Part shown: positions 18,574 through 28,146 of the stretch, piece by piece
Layout: every line of letters starts with the position of its first letter
How positions within the stretch are numbered: position 1 is the stretch's first letter
Origin: Nostoc sp. S4
GTDB taxonomy: Bacteria; Cyanobacteriota; Cyanobacteriia; Cyanobacteriales; Nostocaceae
DNA: 64,000 nucleotides
Reading direction: 5' to 3'
NCBI GenBank assembly: GCA_029379225.1
Contig: JAQYWR010000024.1
Coordinates: 1 to 64,000, forward strand
Notes under the pieces: generated by a model
The model's input: the letters and a program-made list of their open reading frames with translations, nothing else
What the model was told of the DNA's origin: nothing
Databases searched by the model: none
Made by a program: the position numbers and the translations under genes

Positions 18574-20136
18574 ATGATTGTCATAATTAAAACAACTGAC
18601 TCTCAATCATCAATGGTGAACTCTACCCTTGTTCTCACACTCTATGTCAACCCGATGACAGGGAATGATAGTAATATTGGTTCCCGGTTAAGTCCGTTTA
18701 AAAGCTTCACCCGTGCTTTAAAAGTAACTAAAATCCCAACGATCGTTCATTTAGGAGCTGGGATTTACAGCGTCGCTAGTGGCGAGGTATTTCCTCTAGT
18801 TATCCGTGGAGGAGTAAAGGTGGTAGGTAATGAAGCTAACAAAGGAGCGGGAATTGTAATTTCTGGAGGTGGCGAGTATAAAAGTGACAGCTTCGGAAAG
18901 CAAAATATCGCACTACTGTTGTTAGAAAATGCCAGTGTTATAGGTATAACTGTTACCAATACCTCGATAAAAGGTACTGGTATTTGGATTGAATCGGCTG
19001 CACCTACTTTAGCTAACAATACTTTGAGTAACTGTGGGCGGGAAGGTGTGTTTGCCACTGGCACTGCTCAACCAACTATTTTGGATAATGTATTTGTGCA
19101 AAATACTGCTAGCGGGTTAGTGATGGCAGGTCATAGCCAGGGAGAAGTGTTAGGGAATGTATTTCAAAGAAACCCTTTGGGGATAGTAATTAGTGATTTT
19201 GCGGCTGCTGCGATCGCCAATAATAAACTATCAGAAAATCGCACGGCGATCGCACTGTCTCGGAACGCCCGTCCTGTGCTGCGTCAAAATCTCATTATTA
19301 AAAATACCCAAGGAGGTTTGTTGGTCAATGGCAATGCAGCCCCGGATTTAGGTAGTAGCGACGATCCCGGTGACAATATTTTTCGTGATAATGGTGAATT
19401 TGATTTACACAATGTGACTACACAAAAGCTTGTTTGTATAGGTAATCAGTTGAATCCTGCTCTAGTCAAGGGATTGGTGGAATTGCTCGCAAAAAAACAG
19501 GAGGCAGGGAATTTATTACAAACAGTCACCGCGTCAGAGCCTCACAGCGTTATTGGATCTCTTCAATTAGATGACCATTGGGCAGACCCATTTATTCAGG
19601 CATTGCTGAGTATGGATTTAATTCACGGTTTTGTCGGTGGTAACTATGAGCCAGATAAACTAATGACTCGCGCTCAGTATGCGGCTTTAGTAGCGGTTGC
19701 TTTTCAGCCGACTGCTAAACGCTCAGCACCAGATTTTACGGATGTAACTCAGGATTTTTGGGCGTATGATGCTATCCAAATTGCGGCTAAGGGTGGCTTT
19801 GTTGGCGGATTTAGCGATCGCACTTTCCGCCCCGCTCAAAATGTGCAACGGCTACAGGTGATTGTCTCTTTAGTTAACGGACTGGGACTACCACAGGCTG
19901 ATAATGATTTAGAAGTGTATAGCGATCGTCATACGATTCCTGACTATGCCCAAAAAGCTGTTGCTACTGCCACACATCAAAGAATAATTGTCAACTACCC
20001 AGACCCAAAACTGCTTGCACCATTACGTCTGGCAACATGCGCTGAAGTTGTAGCGATGGTTTATCAGGCTTTAGTCGCCATTGGGCGGGCATCTGCGATT
20101 AAATCAGCGACAAGTCTACAGTTATCAGCGATTTAG
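18574..20136 (+). CDS. Beta-helix (DUF1565) protein with SLH domains
   Basis: 520 residues from ATG 18574; ATG 18613 (MVNSTLVLTLYVNPMTG) is a good alternative and no clear ribosome-binding site decides. Residues ~20-110 match DUF1565 (LYVNPMTGNDSNIGSRLSPF, then SFTRALKV). A right-handed parallel beta-helix of repeated N-x-hydrophobic turns follows to ~300 (GIWIESAAPTLANNTLSNCG and similar). Residues ~335-510 carry S-layer-homology motifs (DDHWADPFIQALLSMDLIHG, DVTQDFWAYDAIQIAAKGGF, DRHTIPDYAQKAVATA). No signal peptide is obvious. The layout suggests a surface or periplasmic protein held to peptidoglycan, with a beta-helix that may bind sugar. Export route unclear. Confidence 0.8.
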   Translation: MIVIIKTTDSQSSMVNSTLVLTLYVNPMTGNDSNIGSRLSPFKSFTRALKVTKIPTIVHLGAGIYSVASGEVFPLVIRGGVKVVGNEANKGAGIVISGGGEYKSDSFGKQNIALLLLENASVIGITVTNTSIKGTGIWIESAAPTLANNTLSNCGREGVFATGTAQPTILDNVFVQNTASGLVMAGHSQGEVLGNVFQRNPLGIVISDFAAAAIANNKLSENRTAIALSRNARPVLRQNLIIKNTQGGLLVNGNAAPDLGSSDDPGDNIFRDNGEFDLHNVTTQKLVCIGNQLNPALVKGLVELLAKKQEAGNLLQTVTASEPHSVIGSLQLDDHWADPFIQALLSMDLIHGFVGGNYEPDKLMTRAQYAALVAVAFQPTAKRSAPDFTDVTQDFWAYDAIQIAAKGGFVGGFSDRTFRPAQNVQRLQVIVSLVNGLGLPQADNDLEVYSDRHTIPDYAQKAVATATHQRIIVNYPDPKLLAPLRLATCAEVVAMVYQALVAIGRASAIKSATSLQLSAI

Positions 20137-20432
20137 TGGGGGATTTACAGGGCTTGGAGTTTGGATACAATGCACGGTAGGGGCACACAGCTATTAGGGG
20201 CGCTAAGCCTTGCGCCCCAACGATTGGATATTTTTTAACTAGAAGTCTCTTAGTAATAACAATAACTATAAAATCACTCTATAGACTCTTGCATCTAAAA
20301 ATTTGGCAAGTAGAATAGGAAACACTGCCTATTGACTTGAAAACTCTGGGAAAATCCATGTAGTTAAAAGCACGATAGGCTATATGCGATGGGTGAAAAA
20401 TTTTAAACCTATTGCCAAAAGCTAACAGCAGC
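20137..20432. other. Intergenic region with short GC palindrome
   Basis: GGGGCGC (20197-20203) pairs with GCGCCCC (20212-20218) across 8 nt. The arms resemble the palindrome at 21390-21417. It may end the transcript of the SLH gene, but there is no T-run. Confidence 0.4.
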
Positions 20433-21155
20433 ATGTTAATACCACTTTCAGACACTTCTGCCAATTTGGCGATCGCGTTATTAATTCACTATAGTTTCGA
20501 TCTCAGTGGGTATACTGCCAATGAGCTAGTTGAACGTTGGCAAGCGCAATACCCGCTCAATTGGCTACACTTGGCAGTGATTGAAGCACTATATCAAGGT
20601 CGTTATAAAGCGGTTTCCGTGCAGCAAATCTTAGTATTTTGGCAGCGTCGGGAACAGGCTACATATCATTTCAATATGGAATTTGAACGGATGATTTGTA
20701 GCAAGTTTCCCCAAAGCCTAACCTCATCGGCTGCACCAGCCCTACCGCCAGTCAAGAAAAACCCGATAGAGAAAGTAACGAAGCCTCAATTACCACCTGG
20801 GAAAGTTAGCAATGGTCATCAAAAGAGTAGTACTACAACTCTACAACTAAAGGGTTACGAACATAAGACATCTTTAAGTGAAGATAAGCAGGAAGCTAGG
20901 GAGAATAAAAGCCCTCACAAACTTACCCCTGCTGCTGACTCAGCTTCTTTAGCAACGCTTCAGTTACCGCCTGCTGTCAGCCAAATGCAAAATTCACCAG
21001 AAAGTGCATCGCCAGTCTCTCATCAACGGTCAAAACTGCTACCACCTGCGGCTATTCGTCCGCCAATAGGGCAATTTACCCCAGAAAAAAGCGATCGCTC
21101 TGAGTCTTTCACGTCTAAACTCAAAGCGATGTCTGGAGAGCAGGAAGTAAAGTAG
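20433..21155 (+). CDS. Conserved-type hypothetical protein with disordered tail
   Basis: 240 residues from ATG 20433 (MLIPLSDTSANLAIAL); a TTG 21 nt upstream is possible. Residues ~5-95 form a compact, probably helical domain (HYSFDLSGYTANELVERW, LNWLHLAVIEALYQGRYK, VQQILVFWQRREQATYHFN). The remaining 145 residues are rich in Pro, Ser, Lys and Gln and probably disordered. I do not recognise a named family, though the N-terminal domain has the appearance of a conserved cyanobacterial protein. No signal peptide or membrane helix. Confidence 0.75.
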   Translation: MLIPLSDTSANLAIALLIHYSFDLSGYTANELVERWQAQYPLNWLHLAVIEALYQGRYKAVSVQQILVFWQRREQATYHFNMEFERMICSKFPQSLTSSAAPALPPVKKNPIEKVTKPQLPPGKVSNGHQKSSTTTLQLKGYEHKTSLSEDKQEARENKSPHKLTPAADSASLATLQLPPAVSQMQNSPESASPVSHQRSKLLPPAAIRPPIGQFTPEKSDRSESFTSKLKAMSGEQEVK

Positions 21156-21547
21156 TGGAGAATGGGGAGTAGGGAGTAGTTAATTTTTACAGCAGTTTTC
21201 ATTCGCATGAAGTACAAAGTTACAGGTTTTGAGGCAGGAGGCAGAAACTTTTTATTTGTGATGAATCAGTCTTGGATTTTGTACTTCATTTACTTGCAAT
21301 CTACTGTATTAGTTTTTATAGCAGATTTCAACAAGTGTGAATTAGACAAATTATACCAATTTGAAAAAAGAATAAGACAGATAGATTGGGTAGGGGCGCA
21401 AAGCTTTGCGCTCCTACAGATTTTGGATCTGTTGCAAAGATTTTTTGAATTGGTATTAGGTTTGGTAGCCAGGGATTATATCATGTCTGGTTAAAGAATT
21501 TAGGACTTACACAAGTGTGTAAGCCCTAATTACTTCTGAATTCTCAA
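21156..21547. other. Intergenic region with palindromic repeat
   Basis: A 95-codon frame here is mostly repeat DNA and is not called. The clear feature is the 28-bp palindrome at 21390-21417. Confidence 0.45.
21390..21417. repeat. Near-perfect 28-bp palindrome
   Basis: GTAGGGGCGCAAAG is followed directly by CTTTGCGCTCCTAC, its reverse complement with one mismatch. A related shorter palindrome is at 20197-20218. This type of element is scattered in Nostoc-like genomes. Confidence 0.7.
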
Positions 21548-23617
21548 TTATGACTCCAGAATTGTATTAGATTCTGCAATTAATTGCCGAAAGCGCTCAT
21601 CGCTAGCAATATCATCAAAATCTAGGTCGGTTGCTGCTTCTTGTTTGTATCTGGGATTAAGTTCAATTGCTTGTTGCAGGGTTCCTAAAGATAGTTCAAC
21701 TTGTCTTTGGAGTGCGTAACAAGCTGCTTTATTGTAATAAGCGCTGGCATAATCTGGCTTAATTTCTAATGCTTTGTTAAAACTAGCGATCGCTTCGTCA
21801 TCGCGTCCCAGTCTAACTAAAGTATAACCGTGTTTATCCCAGATTTTAGGAGAATTTGGTTGAAATTCCAGAGCTTTTTCCAAAGATGGGATTGCTTCTT
21901 CATATTGTTCTAATGCTATTAAAGAAAGACCGCGATTCAACCAAGCAACTGCATCGTCAGGCTTGATTTGTGTAGCTTTTTCAAATGATGCAAAAGCTTG
22001 CTGATGCTGTTGTAAATTCCCAAAAGCAACACCGCGATCGCACCAAGCTTGATGATATTCTGGTTGAATCTGAATCGCTCGCTCATAGGAAGCGATCGCA
22101 TCTTGGTAGCGTTTTAATCTGGCGAGAGTTAAGCCGCGTTTTAACCAAATTACAGGGTCATCAGATTGGATTTTAACTGCTTGGTTGTAAGTGGCGATCG
22201 CATCTTCATAACGTCTTTCAGAAAACAGCACATCTCCCTGCTTTACATATTCTTCAGTAATGAATTCTGATTGTTGTGGCTGTTCTTGTTTTATTTCTTC
22301 AACTTCAGAACTTACATTTTCTGAAATCGATGCAGATGTCATCTCAATCAATTCTCGAAGAATGATATCTTTTCTTTGTTGGGCATCCAATTGTAACTCA
22401 GATAGTTGAGATACAAACTCTGTTTCTAATTTCTCTAGCTTCTCGAGAATGAGAATCTTTTGTTGTTGGGCATTCAATTGCAATTCCGAAAATTGCGAAG
22501 TAAACTCATAACCAGATTTTTCCAAATTCTCAACAATTAATTCTTGAGCTTTTTGAGTATCTACTTTTAATTGAGATAATTCAGTAGCAAACTCTGATTG
22601 CAAAACTGTTAAGTTCTCGATAATTTTATTTTTTTGTTCTTGAGCATCTGCCTGTATTTCAGATAGTTGAGATTGAAATTGATTATCTAATTTTTCCGAC
22701 GTGAAATTTCTTTGCTGTTGAGCAGCTATTTCTAACTGAGATAATTGAGAAGCAAATTCTGAGTGCAATTTGGTTAAACTTTCAAGAATGATATCTTTTT
22801 GCTGTTGAGTATCAGATTGCCATCCAGAAAGTTGAGATGTGAATTCAGACCTTGATAGCTCTAAATCAGTAAGGGCTAATTCTTGCTGTTGTTGTACGCT
22901 CAACTTTAAATTAGATAATTCTTCAGATAAACTAGATGCTACTTTTGTGAGATTTTGCAGTACTAAATCTTTTTGTTGTTGAGTTTCCAACTCTAAGTTA
23001 GATAACTGAGAAGTAAATTTCAAGTTTAAAGATTCAATATTTTCTTGAGATTTTTTGATTTCCGTTTCTAATCTATTTAATATCTCTGTTTTAACTAAAT
23101 CTATATCAGATGTTGCAAAAGATAAATTTTCTGCTTGATTTTTAATTTTTTGTCTGAGAGCAGCAGTTTCTTGTTGTAAGTCATAATTTATTTTATTAGT
23201 TTCGTGAATCAGATTTTGTGCATCTTGTTTCACAGTGGTTAACTGATTTTGTAAATTTTCTACTCCATCTATTTGCTGCATTGCTCTATCAACAACTTCA
23301 CGGATGATGGCTCGTCGTAATAGCCAAAGTAAAGCAATAATCGCCAATGGAAATAAACTTAATATAAATAGCCAGATATTAATTAAAATAGTTGTACGGC
23401 TAAAAGCTCTCTTTAAATCAGATTGAACTTCCTTTTCGGCTCGTAATCGCGTTAACTCTTCACGTTCCTGATTTGATAACACCGCAGCAGGAGTTATTAC
23501 TGGTTTGAATGGTGGTGCAGATTGTCCACTGGCAATACTAGCAGGTAGTAATAAAGGTAAAATGATAATAGTGCTTTTTACAAATAAAGCGAAAATAGTT
23601 TGATTTTTGGTCTTCAT
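21548..23617 (-). CDS. Membrane-anchored coiled-coil protein with TPR repeats
   Basis: 689 residues from ATG 23617 (MKTKNQTIFALF). A signal-like hydrophobic segment (~10-30, STIIILPLLLPASIASG) and one membrane helix (~75-97, INIWLFILSLFPLAIIALLW) come first. Residues ~105-430 are a long coiled coil built from ~35-residue units, each with a QLS/SEL-hydrophobic core, an AQQQK stretch and an I/L-L-E-x-L end. From ~445 there are about six TPR units (YVKQGDVLFSERRYEDAIAT, AWLNRGLSLIALEQYEEAIP and similar). TPRs bind proteins, so it probably acts as a scaffold across or along the membrane. The coiled-coil units vary in length, suggesting growth by internal duplication. Specific role unknown; it stands alone. 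Confidence 0.85.
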   Translation of the reverse strand: MKTKNQTIFALFVKSTIIILPLLLPASIASGQSAPPFKPVITPAAVLSNQEREELTRLRAEKEVQSDLKRAFSRTTILINIWLFILSLFPLAIIALLWLLRRAIIREVVDRAMQQIDGVENLQNQLTTVKQDAQNLIHETNKINYDLQQETAALRQKIKNQAENLSFATSDIDLVKTEILNRLETEIKKSQENIESLNLKFTSQLSNLELETQQQKDLVLQNLTKVASSLSEELSNLKLSVQQQQELALTDLELSRSEFTSQLSGWQSDTQQQKDIILESLTKLHSEFASQLSQLEIAAQQQRNFTSEKLDNQFQSQLSEIQADAQEQKNKIIENLTVLQSEFATELSQLKVDTQKAQELIVENLEKSGYEFTSQFSELQLNAQQQKILILEKLEKLETEFVSQLSELQLDAQQRKDIILRELIEMTSASISENVSSEVEEIKQEQPQQSEFITEEYVKQGDVLFSERRYEDAIATYNQAVKIQSDDPVIWLKRGLTLARLKRYQDAIASYERAIQIQPEYHQAWCDRGVAFGNLQQHQQAFASFEKATQIKPDDAVAWLNRGLSLIALEQYEEAIPSLEKALEFQPNSPKIWDKHGYTLVRLGRDDEAIASFNKALEIKPDYASAYYNKAACYALQRQVELSLGTLQQAIELNPRYKQEAATDLDFDDIASDERFRQLIAESNTILES

Positions 23618-23949
23618 AACAACCATCTCAATCTCTTGGTCAGTTCTTGAAGCGGCGTGCCTCTCTCCAATCTATAACAAAATTAAGTAGCAATCTGGTG
23701 AAATATACTAAAGCTTAAGCGCTAAATTCATCCTGTGACAGCTTGTATCTCAGTAACTACGTCTATTGGAATAACTAATTTTTTACATTATCTACTTATG
23801 ATTGAGATTGGAAAAAGACTTTTACCACGCGTGTAGTGGAGATACTTCTTGAGAGTGGGTAGCCATCTTGCCATCGTTAAATTAACATCAGATTAGATAA
23901 AACAAGCAGATTACTTTGCCTAAAATTTATTTAACAAAGGCGGTAGAAA
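23618..23949. other. Divergent promoter region, no other feature seen
   Basis: About 330 bp between divergent genes at 23617 and 23950. I see no ORF, repeat or recognisable operator. Confidence 0.4.
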
Positions 23950-24210
23950 ATGGGTCGCATAAATCCTTATACACTGCAAATGCAGATTACCCGGATGTTC
24001 GAGCAAGGACAATCATTATTTGCCACAACTAAAGTACAGGATTGGTTAAAAGAACGCCAACACAATCCATCAGATTATGACATTATTTTCCATCAAAAAC
24101 CTGCGCCTCCTGGTTCCAAACAAGTGATGGTAGTGGAGATTGAATTACGCCGCAAAGATGGACAACCCGTAGATCCTTGGTTGCAAGAACAAGCGAACCT
24201 TCATGCATGA
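23950..24210 (+). CDS. Small conserved-type hypothetical protein (86 aa)
   Basis: Short cytoplasmic protein with a good ribosome-binding site (AAAGGCGG about 8 nt before ATG). It begins MGRINPYTLQMQITRMFEQG, contains VQDWLKERQHNPSDYDIIFH and ends in a beta-like stretch (VMVVEIELRRKDGQPVDPWL). The mix of charged and hydrophobic residues is that of a real folded protein. I do not recognise a named family. Confidence 0.7.
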   Translation: MGRINPYTLQMQITRMFEQGQSLFATTKVQDWLKERQHNPSDYDIIFHQKPAPPGSKQVMVVEIELRRKDGQPVDPWLQEQANLHA

Positions 24211-24610
24211 TTTAATTTGGTTTCGGGAATTCCAAATAAAAAACTACATGATTGAATAGTGCGAAGGTTTTGGTGCGTTACGTCGAAGGCTAACGCACCT
24301 ACTGAGATTTTTAGAAAAATCAAATCAGATTGCTATAGCAGGTCATATATAGCAGGAGGCAAAAGGCAGGAGGCACACTTCGGCTACGCTCAGTGACCAG
24401 GAGGCAGGAGGTAAAACATTACTATTGCTAACATCCAGGCTTTCAAGATGTCCTAACCTTTAATTCGCTTGCTATATATATAAATTGATGAAAATCACCC
24501 AATCAGGTGAGTCAGATGGGTGAAGTGTTAGAAAAATAAATATTATATCTTGAAGCTGTAAATAGTTAATTTACACATAAATTTATAGTTTCAAAAATAG
24601 GAAGTGGATA
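24211..24610. other. Intergenic region with dispersed repeat
   Basis: Holds a repeat element at about 24343-24478 flanked by ATATATAGCA and TGCTATATAT, with AGGAGGCA runs inside. A related copy lies at about 58980-59090. No gene seen. Confidence 0.45.
24343..24478. repeat. Dispersed repeat with purine-rich core, copy 1
   Basis: Left edge ATATATAGCAGGAGGCA, then GCAGGAGGTAAAAC and TTACTATT, then TTTCAAGATGTCCTAA and right edge TGCTATATATAT. The copy at 58980-59090 shares TATATAGCAGGAGGCA, GCAGGAGGTAAAA, TTACTATTA and TTTCAAAATGTCCTAA in the same order. Confidence 0.5.
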
Positions 24611-25267
24611 ATGAATGTAAACCAAATTTATAGAGAATTACCAAATCAAATTTATGCCAATTTAGGTAAAAAACTTTTTGCAGGGATGATAGCTCAACGT
24701 AGCAATACTTATGAGAGAGTTCTCGACGATCGCAAACGCTCTCTTTTTGCTAATCTCCAAGGAAAAGTATTAGAAATTAGTCCCAGAAATGGTTCTAACT
24801 TACCTTACTATCCTCAAAATATCGAGTTAATCGGAATCGAGCCAAATATCCAGATGCATTCCTCTCTTCAAAAACAAGCAAAAAAACTCGGTTTAAATAT
24901 CGACCTCCGCATTGGTAATGCTGAATGGCTAGATGTTGAAGATAACAGCATAGATACAGTTGTGACTACTTTAGTTTTATGCTCAGTGCCAAATATCAAC
25001 TATACATTACAGGCAATTTTAAGAGTACTCAAACCAGGTGGACGCTTATTATTCATTGAACACATCGCCGCACCTCAAGGAAGTTTTTTGCGAAAAGTGC
25101 AAAATACAATTAGTCCGATTTGGAAAAGGTTAGGTGATAATTGTCATCCAAATCGAGAAACTTGGATAGCCTTAGAAAAAGCGGGTTTTAGCAGCGTCAA
25201 TTATGAGCATTTTGAGGTCAAGTTGCCGATTGTCAGTCCACATATTATCGGCGTAGCAACAAAGTAA
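24611..25267 (+). CDS. Class I SAM-dependent methyltransferase (METTL7/UbiE-like)
   Basis: 218 residues, Rossmann-type methyltransferase. Motif I is KVLEISPRNGSNLPYYP, with Ser-Pro-Arg in place of the usual Gly-rich start (VLEIGPGxG). Motif II is LIGIEPNIQM, the motif at NAEWLDVEDNSIDTVVTTLV lines the SAM site, and LRVLKPGGRLLFIEHIAAP is the post-motif III strand. The closing part (WKRLGDNCHPNRETWIALEK) matches METTL7-like enzymes. The altered Gly motif (no GxG) may weaken SAM binding and is worth noting. The ATG at 24611 follows AGGAAGTGG. Substrate unknown. It lies before the CRISPR leader with no functional link evident. Confidence 0.85.
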   Translation: MNVNQIYRELPNQIYANLGKKLFAGMIAQRSNTYERVLDDRKRSLFANLQGKVLEISPRNGSNLPYYPQNIELIGIEPNIQMHSSLQKQAKKLGLNIDLRIGNAEWLDVEDNSIDTVVTTLVLCSVPNINYTLQAILRVLKPGGRLLFIEHIAAPQGSFLRKVQNTISPIWKRLGDNCHPNRETWIALEKAGFSSVNYEHFEVKLPIVSPHIIGVATK

Positions 25268-25745
25268 AGCAACTTTTTTCAGATTGTTTCACATTTTTCT
25301 AATATTCTGGGTTAGGCACTTTTAAGCATCAGTTTATTTTTTCTGTGTCCTGCTAGTTACTTCAACTGCGGAACCGCAAAGACACACTGGCTTCTGTGCG
25401 CCTCTGTGGCTTATGCAAAAAATAGACTTTAAGAAAGAGTTTTAGCCTTAACGCCAGCGTATTAAATTATGCAACACTATCTTTAGTTTTTATCTTTATC
25501 TTTTTACCTTTTGCGAAAGTCTTTTGATGGAAATAACCAAATTATTACGTTTTTTATATTCTTCTGCGGCGGGGTAAGGCGTAAGTTGCAAATGCTGATT
25601 CTATCGTTAACCCGGCCGATATCCTTCTCCATAAGGGTTTTAGCGTTTTTTTATTCTGTTTTTTCTCTGGAAACAGCCCTTGGTTTCTACCCCGTCGCAA
25701 ATGGCATCTGGACATTAGGTGTAGTCAGGGTTTAAAGTAGGTGGG
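25268..25745. other. Probable CRISPR leader region
   Basis: The ~480 bp before the first repeat contain no believable gene; a 74-codon frame at 25511-25735 lacks protein character. The last ~150 bp (T-rich runs, then TTTTCTCTGGAAACAGCCC and a short GGTGGG end next to the array) look like a cyanobacterial CRISPR leader. Confidence 0.55.
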
Positions 25746-27159
25746 GTCACTTCTATTCTTAGAAGTGGAATTAATGGAAACCAGGAATAAATTGTTTTTC
25801 AAAATTATTATATTGCAAACAAGTCACTTCTATTCTTAGAAGTGGAATTAATGGAAACCAAAATATAAACTCTGACCCACAAGAAGATGATTTATGGTCA
25901 CTTCTATTCTTAGAAGTGGAATTAATGGAAACTCAGACAAGAAGTTTCCGACGCAAACAGACTCGTTTGGATATGGGAAGTCACTTCTATTCTTAGAAGT
26001 GGAATTAATGGAAACCTAAATTCCAACTCTCAGTTCCGTGTATTGATTCCCAAAGAGTCACTTCTATTCTTAGAAGTGGAATTAATGGAAACTTATCTGT
26101 TTGAAAATAAGTAGAATTAAACACCCCCACGTCACTTCTATTCTTAGAAGTGGAATTAATGGAAACTGACCCTTGTTGTCGATATGCAATTTTCGGATGA
26201 CATAAGTCACTTCTATTCTTAGAAGTGGAATTAATGGAAACGATTTCAGATTCGATGACACGTCCTTCTTGCAAAGTTGCAGTGTCACTTCTATTCTTAG
26301 AAGTGGAATTAATGGAAACTATTTAGTACAAGAAAAAGTTCAGCACTTGTGAAAATGTCACTTCTATTCTTAGAAGTGGAATTAATGGAAGCAAATAAGG
26401 CCATAAAAAGCAGGCTCCACCCGCTGGTGCAGTCACTTCTATTCTTAGAAGTGGAATTAATGGAAACGTTTCTTGTAACTTTGTTGGCTGGGTAGCCAAA
26501 CAAGTCACTTCTGTCACTTCTATTCTTAGAAGTGGAATTAATGGAAACTCCATCAAGTTCTTTGATTGCAACCCTATTTCATGCGAGTCACTTCTATTCT
26601 TAGAAGTGGAATTAATGGAAACAGAAATTTATGACCAAATGCCAGAACCAGTTACAATAGAAAATGTCACTTCTATTCTTAGAAGTGGAATTAATGGAAA
26701 CGTACATTGTTTTCTCCTTAGTTAATTTTTAAATCGTGGAATTTAGTGGTCACTTCTATTCTTAGAAGTGGAATTAATGGAAACCTTTAAATGATTTAAG
26801 TTTGGCTAAAGCGTTACGTGTCACTTCTATTCTTAGAAGTGGAATTAATGGAAACAGTTTGTTTGTCAATTTTAATCGCTATGCACCAAGAGTCACTTCT
26901 ATTCTTAGAAGTGGAATTAATGGAAACTAATCTGAGTCTCCATACATTACTAGGTGTATAGATTCGTCACTTCTATTCTTAGAAGTGGAATTAATGGAAA
27001 CCAAAATACAACATTTTCATCGCCAGACGTACAAGATATTGTCACTTCTATTCTTAGAAGTGGAATTAATGGAAACTTGTCTGGTGTTTGCCAAGAATCA
27101 TTGCCCCAATCTTGTTCGTCAGAGTCACTTCTATTCTTAGAAGTGGAATTAATGAAAAC
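25746..27159 (+). CRISPR. CRISPR array, 19 repeats of 36 bp, 18 spacers
   Basis: Repeat starts: 25746, 25823, 25897, 25980, 26057, 26131, 26206, 26284, 26357, 26432, 26513, 26587, 26666, 26749, 26820, 26892, 26966, 27041 and 27124. The repeat begins GTCACTTCTATTC, has an internal stem CACTTCT/AGAAGTG with a 6-nt loop, and ends TTAATGGAAAC; the last 8 nt ATGGAAAC would be the crRNA 5' handle. Repeat 9 has a GAAGC end and the last repeat reads ATGAAAAC, so decay is at the 27159 end. That supports transcription rightward with the leader at 25.3-25.7 kb. Spacers run from 35 to 47 nt, wide for a type I array and more like type III. No cas gene is in the window. Confidence 0.98.
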
Positions 27160-28105
27160 TAATTTTCTGCAACCTTTGCTGCATACCAAGATTACCTTGT
27201 AAGCCACCTGTGTGTACCAGCAGCAAGCTTTTGCCTTTAGCAAAAAATCCCTGCTGCAATAAATCCATCACTCCATAAAACATTTTTGCAGTATATACGT
27301 AATCGAGAGGTACGCCGTGCGCCGAGCTAAATTCCTGGCTGAATCGTAGTAACTCCTGATTCACCTTTGCATAGCCGCCGAAGTGATAATCACACATTAA
27401 TTCCCAAGCTGCGGGAGAACTATATGGAGTCGGTAAACCAGAAGCAAGGTAATTTGTCAAGAGATTTTCAATTTCCTGTTTGAGAAAAGCACCTTTTAAA
27501 ACAGGAAAAGCGATCGCTTTTTGTCCTTGATGCAACGAAAGCGCAATTCCAGCCAGTGTTGTAGCCGTACCGCAGGCTACGCAAATATAATCAAATGCGT
27601 AGGCGTAGCCAGCCGTAGGCATCGCTTGACTAATTATCTCTGTGCAACCGCGCACGCCGTTTAAATTATTACCGCCTTCAGGAATAATAAACACCTCGCC
27701 GAAACGCTGTTGCAAATATTCATTTAGCGCCACTGTGTTGCGTTGTCGATACATCTGGCGCGAAAGGTACACAAGCTCCATACCCTGCTCTAGAGCGAAA
27801 CTCAGCGTTGGATTGAGCGGTAACTTTTCTTCACCACGAATAACACCAATAGTCTGAAATCCCAAAAGATTCCCAACGGCTGCGGTTGCATAGATGTGGT
27901 TAGAATAAGCGCCGCCAAATGTCAGCAGCCTCGTGAAATTTTTCTGCTCAGCTTCCAAAAGATTATATTTTAACTTAAACCACTTATTGCCATTAACCCA
28001 CGGGTGCATGATATCAAGGCGTAGTACAAACAAATCAACGCCAGCCTGACGAGCAATTTCGCTGTTAATTTGTTGTACAAAAGGAGCAATAAGTATCAAG
28101 GACAT
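27149..28105 (-). CDS. PLP enzyme of the ACC deaminase / D-cysteine desulfhydrase family
   Basis: 318 residues, fold-type II PLP enzyme. It has the Lys-PLP region NGNKWFKLKYNLLEA, substrate-site FGGAYSNHIYATAA, the phosphate-type loop CGTATTLAGIAL (GTxTT motif) and the C-terminal LLLVHTGGLQGNLG. Family members break down 1-aminocyclopropane-1-carboxylate or D-cysteine; the sequence alone does not settle which, though bacterial proteins of this type are often annotated D-cysteine desulfhydrase. The last codons and the stop are inside the terminal CRISPR repeat (QKISFH-stop reads across 27149-27166), so the array abuts the gene end to end. Convergent with the CRISPR transcript. Confidence 0.85.
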   Translation of the reverse strand: MSLILIAPFVQQINSEIARQAGVDLFVLRLDIMHPWVNGNKWFKLKYNLLEAEQKNFTRLLTFGGAYSNHIYATAAVGNLLGFQTIGVIRGEEKLPLNPTLSFALEQGMELVYLSRQMYRQRNTVALNEYLQQRFGEVFIIPEGGNNLNGVRGCTEIISQAMPTAGYAYAFDYICVACGTATTLAGIALSLHQGQKAIAFPVLKGAFLKQEIENLLTNYLASGLPTPYSSPAAWELMCDYHFGGYAKVNQELLRFSQEFSSAHGVPLDYVYTAKMFYGVMDLLQQGFFAKGKSLLLVHTGGLQGNLGMQQRLQKISFH

Positions 28106-28146
28106 CAGGCAAAATAATTAGTAATTCTCGCTAAAGTCAAGTATTA

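Noticed and set aside
21207..21494. 95-codon ORF, plus strand
   Set aside because: Includes a palindromic repeat (21390-21417) and repeat-like DNA; no protein character.
25511..25735. 74-codon ORF before the CRISPR array
   Set aside because: No family features; the sequence has the character of a CRISPR leader and repeats.
26005..27243. Several ORFs with repeated peptide units (INSTSKNRSD, PLIPLLRIEVT)
   Set aside because: These are translations of CRISPR repeats, not proteins.
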